In this document: positions 1 to 10,378 of the stretch, piece by piece
Numbering within the stretch: the stretch's first letter is position 1
How the letters are laid out: each line of letters starts with the position of its first letter
Assembly: GCA_037447655.1 (NCBI GenBank)
Contig: JBBHKE010001843.1
Span: 65,953-129,952 of the forward strand
From: Zygnema cylindricum
Lineage: Eukaryota > Streptophyta > Zygnematophyceae > Zygnematales > Zygnemataceae
Direction: 5' to 3'
Length of the DNA stretch: 64,000 bases
Notes under the pieces: model-generated
Told to the model about the DNA's origin: nothing
Databases searched by the model: none
What the model saw: the letters and a program-made list of their open reading frames with translations, nothing else
Translations under genes and position numbers: made by a program

Positions 1-218
1 CTCCCCCTTCTCCCCCGTCCTCTCAAATGATGTTAACTGCAATTTTTACACCTGTGATTTTTTGCAAAAAATAATTGTCATTTGAATTTTTCTTAACAAT
101 TTGATTTTTACACCATTTGCTGATTTTTACAGAACCTTTTGCCTTCTACGCCACTCTTTTTGTTTTAAAACTTTTTTCTTTCTTACTGTCAATTTTGTAC
201 AAATGTAAATGTTTTCAG

Positions 219-1667
219 AAAATTATTTTTTTGGGTCCCAAAAAGGAAACGAAATCCTGGATGTAATGCGATTTCGACCAAATTTTGTGGTTTCGGGGGG
301 AGAGCCTTTTGAGGAGGACACATGGCAAGCTGTTTGTATCAACGGAGAAGTTCTTGTGGTAAGAGACACTCCCACTTCCTCACTTTCCCTCGGCTTCCTC
401 ACTTCCCTTCTCCCTCTCCCTGCTCCCTCCCATTTGTCCACTCTCTCCTGTTTTCGCATCCGTCCCCCTCTACTTCCCCATCATTCCCGCTCTCTTTCTC
501 TCCTCCCTCTTCCTCTTCCTCTTCCTCTCCCTCTCCGTCTCTCTTTCCACCCTTTCCAGTTTCCTTTCTCTCTTCTCCCCCCTCCTCCCTCTTCTTCTCA
601 CTTTAATGATCCTATACATAAAACAGTATGAATTGCTGGTACTCTATTTATATTCATAATCAATGCTTACCACCTAGCCACTAAATTTTTGGTATGAAGT
701 CTACTTTTTCCAGTTATTTTAATCTTTTTTTTTTGTACTCCTATTACGCAAAGTTCAATGAATAGACTTTTGGAAAGTATGGATGAGTAGTTTTACCCAC
801 TCTAATTCACGGTCGGAAAAAATGGCGTGGGTTAGACTCTTGTTATCCACACATCCTTCTTTAAGTAATATGTACTATTGGTTACATTGATTTACTGGTT
901 GCTTGTAAAAATTATTACAGTTAGTGCAAATCCAAATTATATGGTGATGGTTTTTTTGTTTTCGTTTCAACACAGGCAGAGGAGCTTTTTTCGGATAAGT
1001 TAATTGAAACAGAATTGTAGGGTCAGATGTATCGTACAAACTGTTGATAGTTTCCCACCTTCTTCCCTTCTCTCTCCTCCCTCCTCTCTCCTCCCTCCTC
1101 CCTCCTCCCCTCCTCCTTTCTCCTATCATTTGCACTGCCCTTCTTTCCCTCTTCCGTCCCCTAACCCAAAAAGATCCTTCGCTCCTCCTCCCTTTGCCAC
1201 CTGGCAGGCTCTCGGTGGATGTTCTCGGTGCGATATGGTGAATGTCGATCAGGTGACAGGTGTCAGAACATCAAGCGATCCTCTTTTGACTCTAGCCACA
1301 TACAGACGACAGAAGGTACACTATTAAAACTACTGTGAATATTGTCTTTTTCTTGGACATTGCAAAGTTTGCACTTGTCCTGAATTTGTTTTGTTTTGTT
1401 TTCTTCTTTAGGATATTTTTTAAGTCATTGTTTGTTGTGGTCTCATATTTTTTTTTTTGGGTTTTTTTCTATTGCTTCGTGGTGGTTTGGGCAACTTAGG
1501 GCAAAATTTTATTTGGGCTTTTATTGACTCAAAGTACTCAGTTGGGAGTTACTTCACGGGACGATTTAACTGAATCCGTTAAATTCGAGCCGGGATATGG
1601 AAAATGGCTTCGACAGCGATATAAGTCCGTGGTTTCAGTCGGAGGCTCCGTTATGCCGTTCCGTTGA
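219..1667 (+). CDS. Molybdenum cofactor sulfurase, C-terminal MOSC region (partial, 3 exons)
   Basis: Exons 219-358, 1208-1315 and 1500-1667 splice in frame with GT-AG borders (entry phase 1; the later junctions phase 0) to give the last 137 residues of the protein and a TGA stop at 1665. Visible motifs are RFRPNFVVSGGEPFEED in the first exon, LGGCSRCDMVNVDQ and LLTLATYRRQK in the second, and GKILFGLLL at the start of the third. This order is the C-terminal MOSC domain of Moco sulfurase (ABA3/MOCOS family), including the conserved Cys pair CSRC. The family transfers sulfur from cysteine to the molybdenum cofactor of xanthine dehydrogenase and aldehyde oxidase; the MOSC part binds the cofactor. 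The NifS-like cysteine desulfurase half must lie upstream, outside the window. A related MARC-type MOSC protein is less likely because the C-terminal wording fits MOCOS. The introns hold CT-rich low-complexity sequence. Confidence 0.9.
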
Positions 1668-1791
1668 GGAACTTTTTTTGTAGATATGTTTTCTTTTCTA
1701 TTTCTGGTTGTTTCTACTTTTTTTTTCTTTTTTTATTGTTTTGGATTTCAAGTTATGGCTTAATCATCTTGATTAATGTGGAGAAACAAAA

Positions 1792-1797
1792 AATAAA
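1792..1797 (+). promoter_or_regulatory. Possible poly(A) signal of the Moco sulfurase gene
   Basis: AATAAA in an A-rich context 125 bp after the stop codon, followed by T/G-rich DNA. Position suits a polyadenylation signal; no transcript evidence. Confidence 0.4.
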
Positions 1798-3862
1798 AGG
1801 TTGAATGGAAATAAAGGGCATGTACACAATTTTGTGTGTAAAGAGGTTTTCGTCAAGGTGACTTTTTTTATGGTTGGATGTTTTTACAATGTTTTATTTT
1901 TGATGATATTTCACATGTCGTCATATTGACATAAATAAATTTTATCAGTTTTGATATTTATGATGATATTTCCAATTTTTATGAAAGGAGGATGTTTATC
2001 TCATGCCTCGTTTTACGAGTTTGCCGGTTGTCTGGCCCAATAAAAAACTGAATGAGATATCGAATGGACTACGGTAAAGATCATAATATTTTTCGAGAAT
2101 CGAGGACTAAATTGTTATTTTCCTAGTGAATTACTTTCGTCTTTCTCCGGATTAGTCCCATTCCACATTGCATTCTTATCCCATTCTTTCAGTCAGTCAC
2201 TTTTGGCCAAAAGTTTGACAATCGACTTTTGATGACTGACAAATAGTGTTTCAAGATGTCGCTCGAATCGAACATCGGAAAACATGGTGGTTTGTTTTCA
2301 AAATCTCACCATTGTTTTGGGTTTTAAGATTAAAAAACAGCTCCACTATGTTTCATTACCTTTAAAGGTATCGAGGTGGACGTGACATCAAAAGAACTAC
2401 CATAAACAGATGACGCGTAAGTGTCACGTCACCATATCTAGGTTCAGAATTGACGGACCTGTGGGTATTGACCGAGGCATAATCGAGGTATATGATTGGA
2501 GGCATACAGAGAGATTCCATTGGACCATTTCGGTAATTGTTACACCGTTGTGTCTAGTAAGTTTTCCGACATTGTACTGCGAGATGCTCAGCTTTCACAG
2601 CCTCACAGTGTCACATAGATTAATATGTTCAGATAGAAATTCTTCCACAGTTGCCTTGTTGGCATGGTATTGATATCAATTTGGGTTGGTATGCTCCCAT
2701 GTGCGATGAGGTGGATGAGCTCACAGAATTAGGGTTTGCCGAGATATGCCAACAAGCAATCCTGAAGGTAGGATGTACATCGGGAAGAGAGCATTGATTG
2801 GCGATGGAGGGACATCGCCGGATGTTGCTCGTACCAGGGATAAGCGGGAAAAGAGCGTTACTTGAGAGACACAAGACTGCGTGTCATTGCTTTTCAGACA
2901 GTTCAACAAAGTTTGGTGGCCACAGACGCATGTTCAGTTGTTTTTATTATCCAATCTGAACTCCCACCTTATTATGTGGTTAAAGCCAAAATCTACAATC
3001 CAAAACCTTATTATATGGTTGAAGGGAAAATATGCACTAAAAATTAACTATATTCACAATCTTCCACGTCACGTTTCTGAGACGTTTCGGGCTTCTACAG
3101 TGAATTGCTAAACTAGTTTGAGAGAGGGCTATAACAAGGAGAGTACAAGGCTCGTCATTCTTTTCCTGCCATGCTGTAAGTGCCACGTGTTGAGTGGAGA
3201 GAACACCAGAATCGACACTTCCATCAATGACATGATTGGAGCTTTTTAGTGGCCTTGAAGATAAGGCCAAGGTGGAGTTTTGTAGCTGACTTGCTTCGCC
3301 TCAAAGATGAGGTGGAGATTTTTAGCCGCCTTAAAGACACATTCCCTGTACCTAAGGGAGCAGAAGTCCAAAGGGGCAAAGATGAAAGGCATGAGGGAAA
3401 ATCATGCAGCGATGAGACTAAGGGAGCACTGTAGTGGTTGGGTTTACAAAGTGATATTTATTTGTGTTGGGAGCTCGCCACTTTTGAGGTATGCAGTAAT
3501 TAATTAGAGAATCTGACGAACAGTACGCTACAAATTTTGCACATAAACAATGCCGATAAGCAAGATTTCGTATGAAATAGAATACGAATACGTAAAGAAT
3601 CTAGAATTGGAGTACAAAACGCTACAGTGGCTGCAACAGACCATCTCACCCACTCAATATCTCATCTTAGCCAGGGCATGGGAACTAGAAAAGGGAAAAA
3701 CCAGAGGAGAGACGCTGTTGCTGAAAAGGAGGCGTATGAAAAGCTTTGGTGAGGTAATGAGCAACTTGGTCTGAAGTACTTATTTGAGAGAAGACGAAAA
3801 AAACCTCCAGTAATTTGTTAGCAATAACAATCCTATAGCAATTCAATAACCTACGGACAATT
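1798..3862. other. Intergenic stretch without a supported gene
   Basis: No exon chain or known domain is visible. Short open stretches occur (for example near 2630-2810 and 3550-3774), but none shows a recognisable motif or splice partner. Around 2950-3030 two similar phrases (CTTATTATGTGGTTAAAGCC and CTTATTATATGGTTGAAGGG) form a diverged local duplication. Decayed transposon sequence is the most likely content. Confidence 0.5.
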
Positions 3863-4654
3863 TGTTAAAAATCGATAAAGTGCTCCAATTAATGCTCACA
3901 ATAAAAATTAATCTCACAGCGGAAGCTTAAATAAACACTCTTACACATAAAACACTCACAGCTCACAGAAATCATAAAGGCCAAATATCAATATATTAAG
4001 CCTTAGCTTTTCAATACAACCTCTCCCTCTCTCACTTTTTAATGTGTCCTCCCTGCAGACACATGATGCATCTCTTCCTAAAGACTGCATGATGCATCTC
4101 TTCCTAAAGACTGCATGATGCATCTCCCCAGACTGCATACTAAATAATAATAATAATTAATAAAAAAATATATATATATATATAATAATAATAATCATAA
4201 TCATAATCATAAATAAGTAAATAAATCTCCCCCCCTCCCCCCTCTTATACCCTTTACACACCCAAAAACCGATACTTAAACACACACACACCCACTCACT
4301 CAACCAAAAAAAAAAAAAAAAAAAAAAAAATTAAACATCAATTCTTTCCTCCTCACCTCCTGGTTCCTTCCCACTACCATTTTCAACATCTATTTCCCGT
4401 GGTTACTTTCCCCCTTCCCACTTTCCCTTTCCTCTCCCTCTCACAATTCTCATGCATCACCCTCATTCAATAACTATGGCCGGCCAAGCATCCTCGCCCC
4501 CTCTCTCTCTCTCTCTCTCTCATCTCCTCCACCTAAACCTCGCCATCAAGCCTCAAAACGGATAGCCTCAAAACGGATAGAATGTACTGGGTGCCATAAC
4601 CATTTCGCGACGGGTGCCGGTATTTCCCGGCATACAAAGAGTTGTCAACGATTT

Positions 4655-7604
4655 TTGGCCCAGGGAGGCCTATCCTCTAGTACCCTTCCTTCCACCGCAC
4701 TCCCATCCGGACCTACAAGCGAAGATTGGGCATTTGTACGCGAATTAGACGTGCTTGGAGCGTATGATTTGGGATCACCCCGTCCACGATTATACACGCG
4801 GATCCCCATGGCTGTGCGGATTACAGTACAGGACGCCCTCCACCTCCCTTTGACCTTTATTAGTCCCGATCCCACGGATGTTGGACCTTGGAACCTCCTT
4901 TTCATGTTTTCTCTTTGGGTTCTAGTTTTACCCCGCCGTGGAGGTGGTAGCGGGGCCCGAGAAACTATGGCTTGTTGCCGACGATTCCTTCGAGGTGATT
5001 GGAAGGCCCTTCACGCCGAGCACGAGGATCGAGTTGCAAGTGCTTCCTTCACACCACGTGGTAGATCTACGACTTCAGATGTACCATCCTCTTATCGTCG
5101 TGCGGTTCATTTGGGCCGAGTTGGTGAGCTCTCTCGAGCAGTTCGCGCCCTCCAACCGTTTAATCCTGCTCCTCGGTCTCCCGAGACTATCGAGATTCTT
5201 CGAGCTCTCCATCCACCAGCTCCCACCCCTCAATCCCCCTCTATTCACACCTTTGAGCCATCAGAGTGTTTTATCCTAGATCGGGACGCTTTTATTAAAG
5301 CCCTTACGACTTCTCCACACCTTTCAGCAGGGGGTCCATCGGGCACAGTTTATGAGTTATTTCGCGACGTTTTGCCTCCGGAATCAGGTGCCCGAGGTTT
5401 TGATGTGTTTTTTCGAGTTTGTTCTCTTATCGCCGGTGGTACTGTTCCCTCTCGTATATGTGATCTCCTCACGGCCTCCCGCCTTGTAGCTGTAACCAAA
5501 CCCAATGGGGGAATCCGTCCTATTGCCGTGGGCGAGGTGTTGTACCGCTTGGTGGCCCGTGCCATTTGCATCCAACTCCAGCCCGCTTTCCATGATTATT
5601 TCTCTCCTCATCAGTTTGGAGTGGAACCCGGGGAGGTTGTGAAGCTGTGGTCCACGGGATCCGAGCGTTGTTGGATGCCCATCCGGATTATTTAGTCCTT
5701 CAAGTTGATGTTTCTAATGCTTTCAATACAGTGGATCGTAATGGCATTTCTTCCGAGCTTATGGCTGCACCTTCTCCAATTGTCCAGATATTTCCTTTTG
5801 TGAGGGCCTTTTATTCTTTGAGCAGCAGCCTCTCCTTTTCCATTGATGGTGATTTGGTCCCACTTTCTTCCACGACCAAAACTCGTTAGGGCTATCCACT
5901 TGGAGGCCCTTTGTTTGCCCTTGCTCATTACCGAGCCCTCCGAGCTTCCGCGACCGCTTTTCCATCTTACCTCTTTCCTTCAGTTGCGGACGACACACAC
6001 ATTATCGGTCCTTAGGACCAAGTTATACCGGCCTATACCTTTTTCAAGGATCGTTTGGCCGAACTCAATCTTTTTTTCCAACCCACTAAGTGTGTTGTGT
6101 GGTCCCCTAGTGTTTTTCCTCCTTCTTTCATTCCACCTCCTGGTTTTCAGACTCCTCCATCAGAAGGCATTCGTGTTAGGTTGCCCTCTCGGTTTTGATC
6201 TATACATCAAGCAATTTCTTGATTCTGCTCTTCAAACAGATTTTGTCCAATGTGGATGACCTTCCTAACCTTTCCGATCCCCAAGTGGCTTTTGCGCTTT
6301 TAAACCGGTTTTTCCCCCATCGACCCTCCTACCTTACTCGTACTTCCCCTCCCACTCCTACTTTTGTGTCGTCCCTTTCTGCATTTGACGATCGACTCAT
6401 GGACGTCCTTCATACTTTGTTAGGTCATGGGGCTTTTGATCATGAGTTTGGGCCTGCAGCCCGTATTCAGGCCAGTCTTCCAGTCTCTGCAAGTGGTTTG
6501 GGTTTACTGTCGACGGCTCGTGTTGCTCCAGCTACCTATTTTAGAAGTTGGTGCCTTGTTGCCTCCACTATCGTCTCTCGTTTTTTGGCTGGGGACACTC
6601 CTATTCTTGCTACTGTTGTACCCCGAGTTTCGGACGGTGTGCTCGCCTTCCAGCGGTCCCTTCTCGATGCATCTCGTTCTCTTACTCCTGCTCCTATCGC
6701 GAATATGCCAGTTGTTTCCACTCTTGTTTCGACATCAGTTGCACGTGTTCACGAATCCATTTCTGATAAGGTTGTCGCCGCTATTAGGTTCGAGCTTCTC
6801 GAGGCGCTTCCTTCTGATACTTCGCGTACACGCTTTCTTTCCTGTGGCAGACCTGGTTCCGGAGCTTGGCTATTGGCTATCCCTATCTTATCCACCCTCC
6901 GATTCACCCCTGCTCAATTCACCACGGCCCTTAGGTGTCGGCTTGGCCTCCCTCACCCACCTTTGCTTGGCTCTCTTGTTTGCTCTCGTGGCCACGTTTT
7001 GGATCGCGACGGCATTCATTTGCTTCGTTGCTCCCACGGAGGCGAGTTGATTCAGGCGCACGACACGATTCGAGACACCATTGCTACTATCGCTTCCGAG
7101 GGAGGATATTCTGTCCGCCGGGAAGTTTCCCACATTATTCTTTCCCGTCGGATTGACATTGTATTACTTGATGGTGGGCGTCGTATACTTGGTGATGTTG
7201 TTTTGGCAAACCCTACTTCTAATACTGTTGTCAGTCGGGCGGCTCGACACGTGGGCGTGGCCGCACGCGATGCGGCTAGGAGGAAGGAGCGTGATTATGC
7301 CCATCGCGATGCTATGGATGGTTTCATTCCGATGGCGGTGGAGATATTTGGTTGTTTGGGTGTGGCTTTAGACGAGTTTCTCCGTGCTTGTGGTCGGCGT
7401 TCGTTTGAGCGGCGGGGACCTGGGAGCCCTTCTGTTTTAGTACTTACTTCTTTTTACCGTCAACGTTTATCAGTGGCCCTTCAGCGAGTGCAGGCTTCTA
7501 TCCTCCTTGGATCGTCTATTGCGGCTATGGATCGTCGACGTGTCCCGGAACTCCCGCCTCGTGCTCCTCCGGGGTTCGGGGACTTACGTGGTTGCTTTGC
7601 ATAG
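4655..7604 (+). pseudogene. Reverse transcriptase / restriction-like endonuclease polyprotein, frameshifted
   Basis: The open frame is interrupted repeatedly. 4655-5695 carries the RT fingers (LVAVTKPNGGIRPIAVGEVL). The frame then shifts near 5630 to one reading LVLQVDVSNAFNTVDR (motif A). A TAG lies at 5887-5889 just before GYPLGGPLFALAHYRALR (motif B region), and the catalytic VADDTHIIG box at 5983-6009 is followed by a stop at 6013. Further shifts occur between about 6015 and 6245; the last frame then runs to 7604. That part holds a Cys/His knuckle (CSRGHVLDRDGIHLLRCSHG, about 6985-7045) and RRIDIVLLDGG...LGDVVLANPT (about 7144-7218), which resembles a PD-(D/E)XK restriction-like endonuclease. 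The YADD box reads VADD here. The many lesions show an inactive copy. Confidence 0.8.
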
Positions 7605-7817
7605 ATTTTTAGTTATGTTAGGGTTTTGTTGTTAGGTGTTAGCTTTTTCTTTTGGTGTTTCGTTTGTTGTTTTTTGCTTTTTTGGGTGTTTTCCGACTAC
7701 TAGTTGTCATTTTGTGGTTTCGTTGCTTTTGCCTTGCTTATCGTTTTTGTTTTTTCCCCCAACATATAGTTTTTCAATTTTTGCCGTGCTACTTCTCTTT
7801 TGTTCCCCATGAACTTA

Positions 7818-7831
7818 GATGGTTTACCATC
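7818..7831 (+). repeat. 3' hairpin of the non-LTR element
   Basis: GATGGTTTACCATC, a five-bp stem with a short loop, then CGCG-T run-AATAAAG. The same hairpin recurs at 9170 and 37704. Confidence 0.6.
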
Positions 7832-8256
7832 GCGCTTTTTAATAAAGTCAGCCCCTTTTTTTAAACTGATGGAAAACACTCACTAAAATACCTTCTTAAC
7901 ACCGACAACTCTCGTCCACTAACTCCACTAACTGAAAGCAGACGAGGGCGCCGAAGTCCACATGCGGACGTGCGCCTAAAAAGCATTCAAGCGCCGAAGC
8001 AAAGTGACACGCACTAAAAGAATTAGACACGTACAGCGTACTAAAAAGCATAGTCACCGTTTAAGACAACACGAACAAAACAGACTGAAACCAACTGAAC
8101 CATGATACATAAATAATCTATGTACCGGCTGGTACCGAACCGCCGTACATTGAACGAACCAAAGGTACTCCAACACAAATCGCGAAACCATACTCAAATC
8201 GAATCGCGCCACGCGAACCAAAACGTCGATAAATCTGCGGACGACCGATTCTCCAC

Positions 8257-8688
8257 GTGGCACCACTCTTTTGCTACCACGTGGATTACAGACTCTCCGC
8301 AATGGAATTTCGTTCAAATTGTAGCATCCTGTAATGTTGGCCGTACAATTACAGAATGTCCTAATGGAACTTCACCCTAAATCAGACGCGCACGCATATG
8401 AACGTGCACTCAAAAAAACGGGGTTAGTCTGACACGTAACTTAGTATGGTATGTACAGATATTTTAAATCCGTGACAGCGTACGATTTCTAATATTTTGT
8501 ACGAATACATATATTAATGTATATAATCGTACGGAAAATATTCCATTTGCTGTTCCCAAATTAGCATTAACGTCGAAATTAGAATACACCTTTTTTTTGA
8601 AAAAAATCAAATTCTTAATTAACAACAAGTACGGTAAATATTATTCAACACTATTTAAAATTTGACACTATTAACGATTCGCGGTGTA
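8257..8688 (-). mobile_element. TA-flanked TIR element, truncated copy (family E)
   Basis: The right end reads CGATTCGCGGTG followed by TA, the terminus shared with copies at 9243, 13616 and 18887. Positions 8379-8688 are an imperfect inverted copy of 9243-9552. The element runs left into truncated LTR sequence at about 8256 and its other terminus is missing. No transposase is encoded. Confidence 0.65.
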
Positions 8689-9242
8689 CTGCAAGGTTTC
8701 GGAGCCCCGCAGGGGTGACAAAGGCGTCCACGTCGCCCCAGCCTCCCGCTTTCTGCGCACGACCGTATGTTTAGGGTTTTTAGTTTGGTCGTGGTTTTTT
8801 TAATTAAAAAAACAAAAAACAAATGACCCTAACCCTATAAACCCTATAATAGATACCCGATTACGGCCTTTGTCTGGGTCTGCGGGACGGGTCCCGCGAG
8901 GTGCCTAAGGTCCCGCAAATGACTGGAGGAATGTAACGAACCCATACTGTACTGTAATGTTCCTGCAATGCTGTCCACTTGTCTACCGGTAGTCTCGTCT
9001 CGATTTTTTCATTTTGTAGGCGTTATCAGTTTGTTTTGTTTTCTTGTGGTTCTTTGCTCTTGTTAGTATTGTTGTGTTTCGTTTTAGTCTTTAGGCGTAG
9101 ATTACTTTTCTGTGACTCTTGTAGTCTCCAAATGTTTAATTTTTTTTAGTTTTACCTTTTTTGTACTCAGATGGTTTTGCCATCGCAATTTTTGCAATAA
9201 AGATTGGACTTGTCCAGGGTAACTTTTGGTAGTACGGTACAG
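8689..9242 (+). mobile_element. Spacer with a 3' fragment of a related non-LTR element
   Basis: The spacer lies between two inverted family-E copies. Its last 300 bp resemble the 3' UTR at 7600-7860: T/G-rich DNA, the hairpin GATGGTTTTGCCATC at 9170-9184, then GCAATAAAG. The front part is GC-rich. Near 8823-8850 is a short telomere-like phrase (CCCTAACCCTATAAACCC). Confidence 0.5.
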
Positions 9243-9654
9243 TACACCGCGAATCGTTATAAGTGTCAAAGTTTAAATAGTGTTGAAGAAAATTTACCGT
9301 AATTGATGCTAATTAAGAATTTGAAATTTTTCAAAAAAAAAATGTATTATAATTTCGGCGTTTATGCTAATTTGGGAACAACAAAAATAGAATATTTGCC
9401 GTACGATTATATACATTAATATATGTATCCATACAAAAAATTAGAAATCATACGCCGTCGCGAATTTAAAATATCCCTACATGCTATACTAATTTACGTG
9501 TTAGACTAATGTTGTTTTTTTAGCGCACGTTCCTATGCGTGCGCGTCTGATTTAATTCATTTTTTGTAAATTTTACCTTGAAAAGGTACAAATATGTACG
9601 GTGTGACATCGACCGTACACCACACTATTTATATTTTATCGTACTTTCGAGCTT

Positions 9655-9659
9655 TACTT
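9655..9659. repeat. Target-site duplication TACTT (left)
   Basis: Five bases immediately before the left LTR, identical to 13457-13461. Confidence 0.9.
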
Positions 9660-10365
9660 TGTTAAAAATTGATCAAGTGCTCCGATAGATGCTCATAAAT
9701 AACAAACTCAAATTTCACAGCGGAAGCTTTGAATAAACACTCTTACACATAAAATACTCACAACTCACAAAAAACATGTCGGCCAAATATAAATATATTA
9801 AACCAAAGCTTTTCAATACAACCTCTCCCTCTCTCACTTCTTAATGTGTCTCCCTGCAGACACATGATGCATCTCTTCCTAAAGACTGCATGATGCATCT
9901 CCCCAGACTGCATACTAAACTGATGGAAAACACTCACTAAAATACCTTCTTAACACCGACAACTCACGACCACTAACTCCACTAACTGAAAGCAGACGAG
10001 GGCGCCGAAGTCCACATGCGGAGGTGCGCCTAAAAAGCATTCAAGCGCCGAAGCAAAGTGACACGCACTAAAAGAATTAGACACGTACAGCGTACTAAAA
10101 AGCATAGTCACCGTTTAAGACAACACGAACAAAACAGGCTGAAACCAACTGAACCATGATACATAAATAATCTATGTACCGGCTGGTACCGAACCGCCGT
10201 ACATTGAACGAACCAAAGGTACTCCAACACAAATCGCGAAACCATACTCAAATCGAATCGCGCCACGCGAACCAAAACGTCGATAAATCTGCGAACGACC
10301 GATTCTCCACATCGAACCAAAATATGATTTCGGCTGATCCACCGATTCTTCCAATAATCCTAACA
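9660..10365 (-). repeat. 3' LTR (element on minus strand)
   Basis: 706 bp, plus-strand edges TGTTAAAAATTG and AATCCTAACA. It aligns with 12735-13456 and with the split copy 3863-4144 plus 7862-8256. Confidence 0.9.
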
Positions 10366-10378
10366 ATCCCCCTCTTAT
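10366..10378 (-). other. Polypurine tract of the LTR retrotransposon
   Basis: On the minus strand the sequence reads AATAAGAGGGGGAT directly before the TGTTAGG start of the 3' LTR, the expected plus-strand primer position. Confidence 0.8.

Larger units (their letters stand above)
4145..7861 (+). mobile_element. Degenerate non-LTR retrotransposon with RT and restriction-like endonuclease
   Basis: Inserted into the LTR above; TAAA at 4141-4144 and again at 7862-7865 is a possible short target duplication. The first 500 bp are AT-repeat, CT-rich and A-rich low-complexity DNA, perhaps the 5' UTR. Coding sequence follows in plus orientation but is broken (see the pseudogene entry). The 3' UTR is T-rich and ends with the hairpin GATGGTTTACCATC at 7818-7831, then AATAAAG and a T run, with no poly(A) tail. 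RT plus a C-terminal restriction-like endonuclease places it among the early-branching RLE-bearing LINE clades rather than the APE-bearing L1/RTE types. I do not assign a clade. Confidence 0.8.
3863..8256 (-). mobile_element. LTR fragment split by a non-LTR element
   Basis: Two blocks, 3863-4144 and 7862-8256, together align with the 0.7-kb LTRs of the retrotransposon at 9660-13456. The first block begins TGTTAAAAATCGAT like the plus-strand left edge of those LTRs. In the intact left LTR the two blocks are contiguous (GCATACTAAACTGATGG), so the 3.7 kb between them is an insertion. The distal end is lost: similarity stops at 8256, about 110 bp short of the expected TCCTAACA terminus. No primer binding site adjoins 3863, so this is a solo LTR or the remnant of a 3' LTR. 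Confidence 0.8.

Noticed and set aside
209-631. 140-codon open frame over the first exon
   Set aside because: Only 219-358 is coding; the rest reads through the donor into a CT-rich intron.
1004-1327. 107-codon frame ahead of the second MOSC exon
   Set aside because: The part before 1208 is a pyrimidine-rich intron ending in a good acceptor.
3550-3774. 74-codon open frame (plus)
   Set aside because: It has an ATG and a mildly protein-like composition but no motif, splice partner or homology I can recognise.
3863-4144. LTR block as the 5' LTR of a second complete element
   Set aside because: No primer binding site adjoins it and no matching partner LTR with a duplication was found.
7818-7831. 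Histone-type 3' stem-loop
   Set aside because: The stem and loop do not match the histone consensus, and it lies at the end of a retroelement.
8823-8850. Interstitial telomere
   Set aside because: Only a few imperfect CCCTAA-like units; too short to call.
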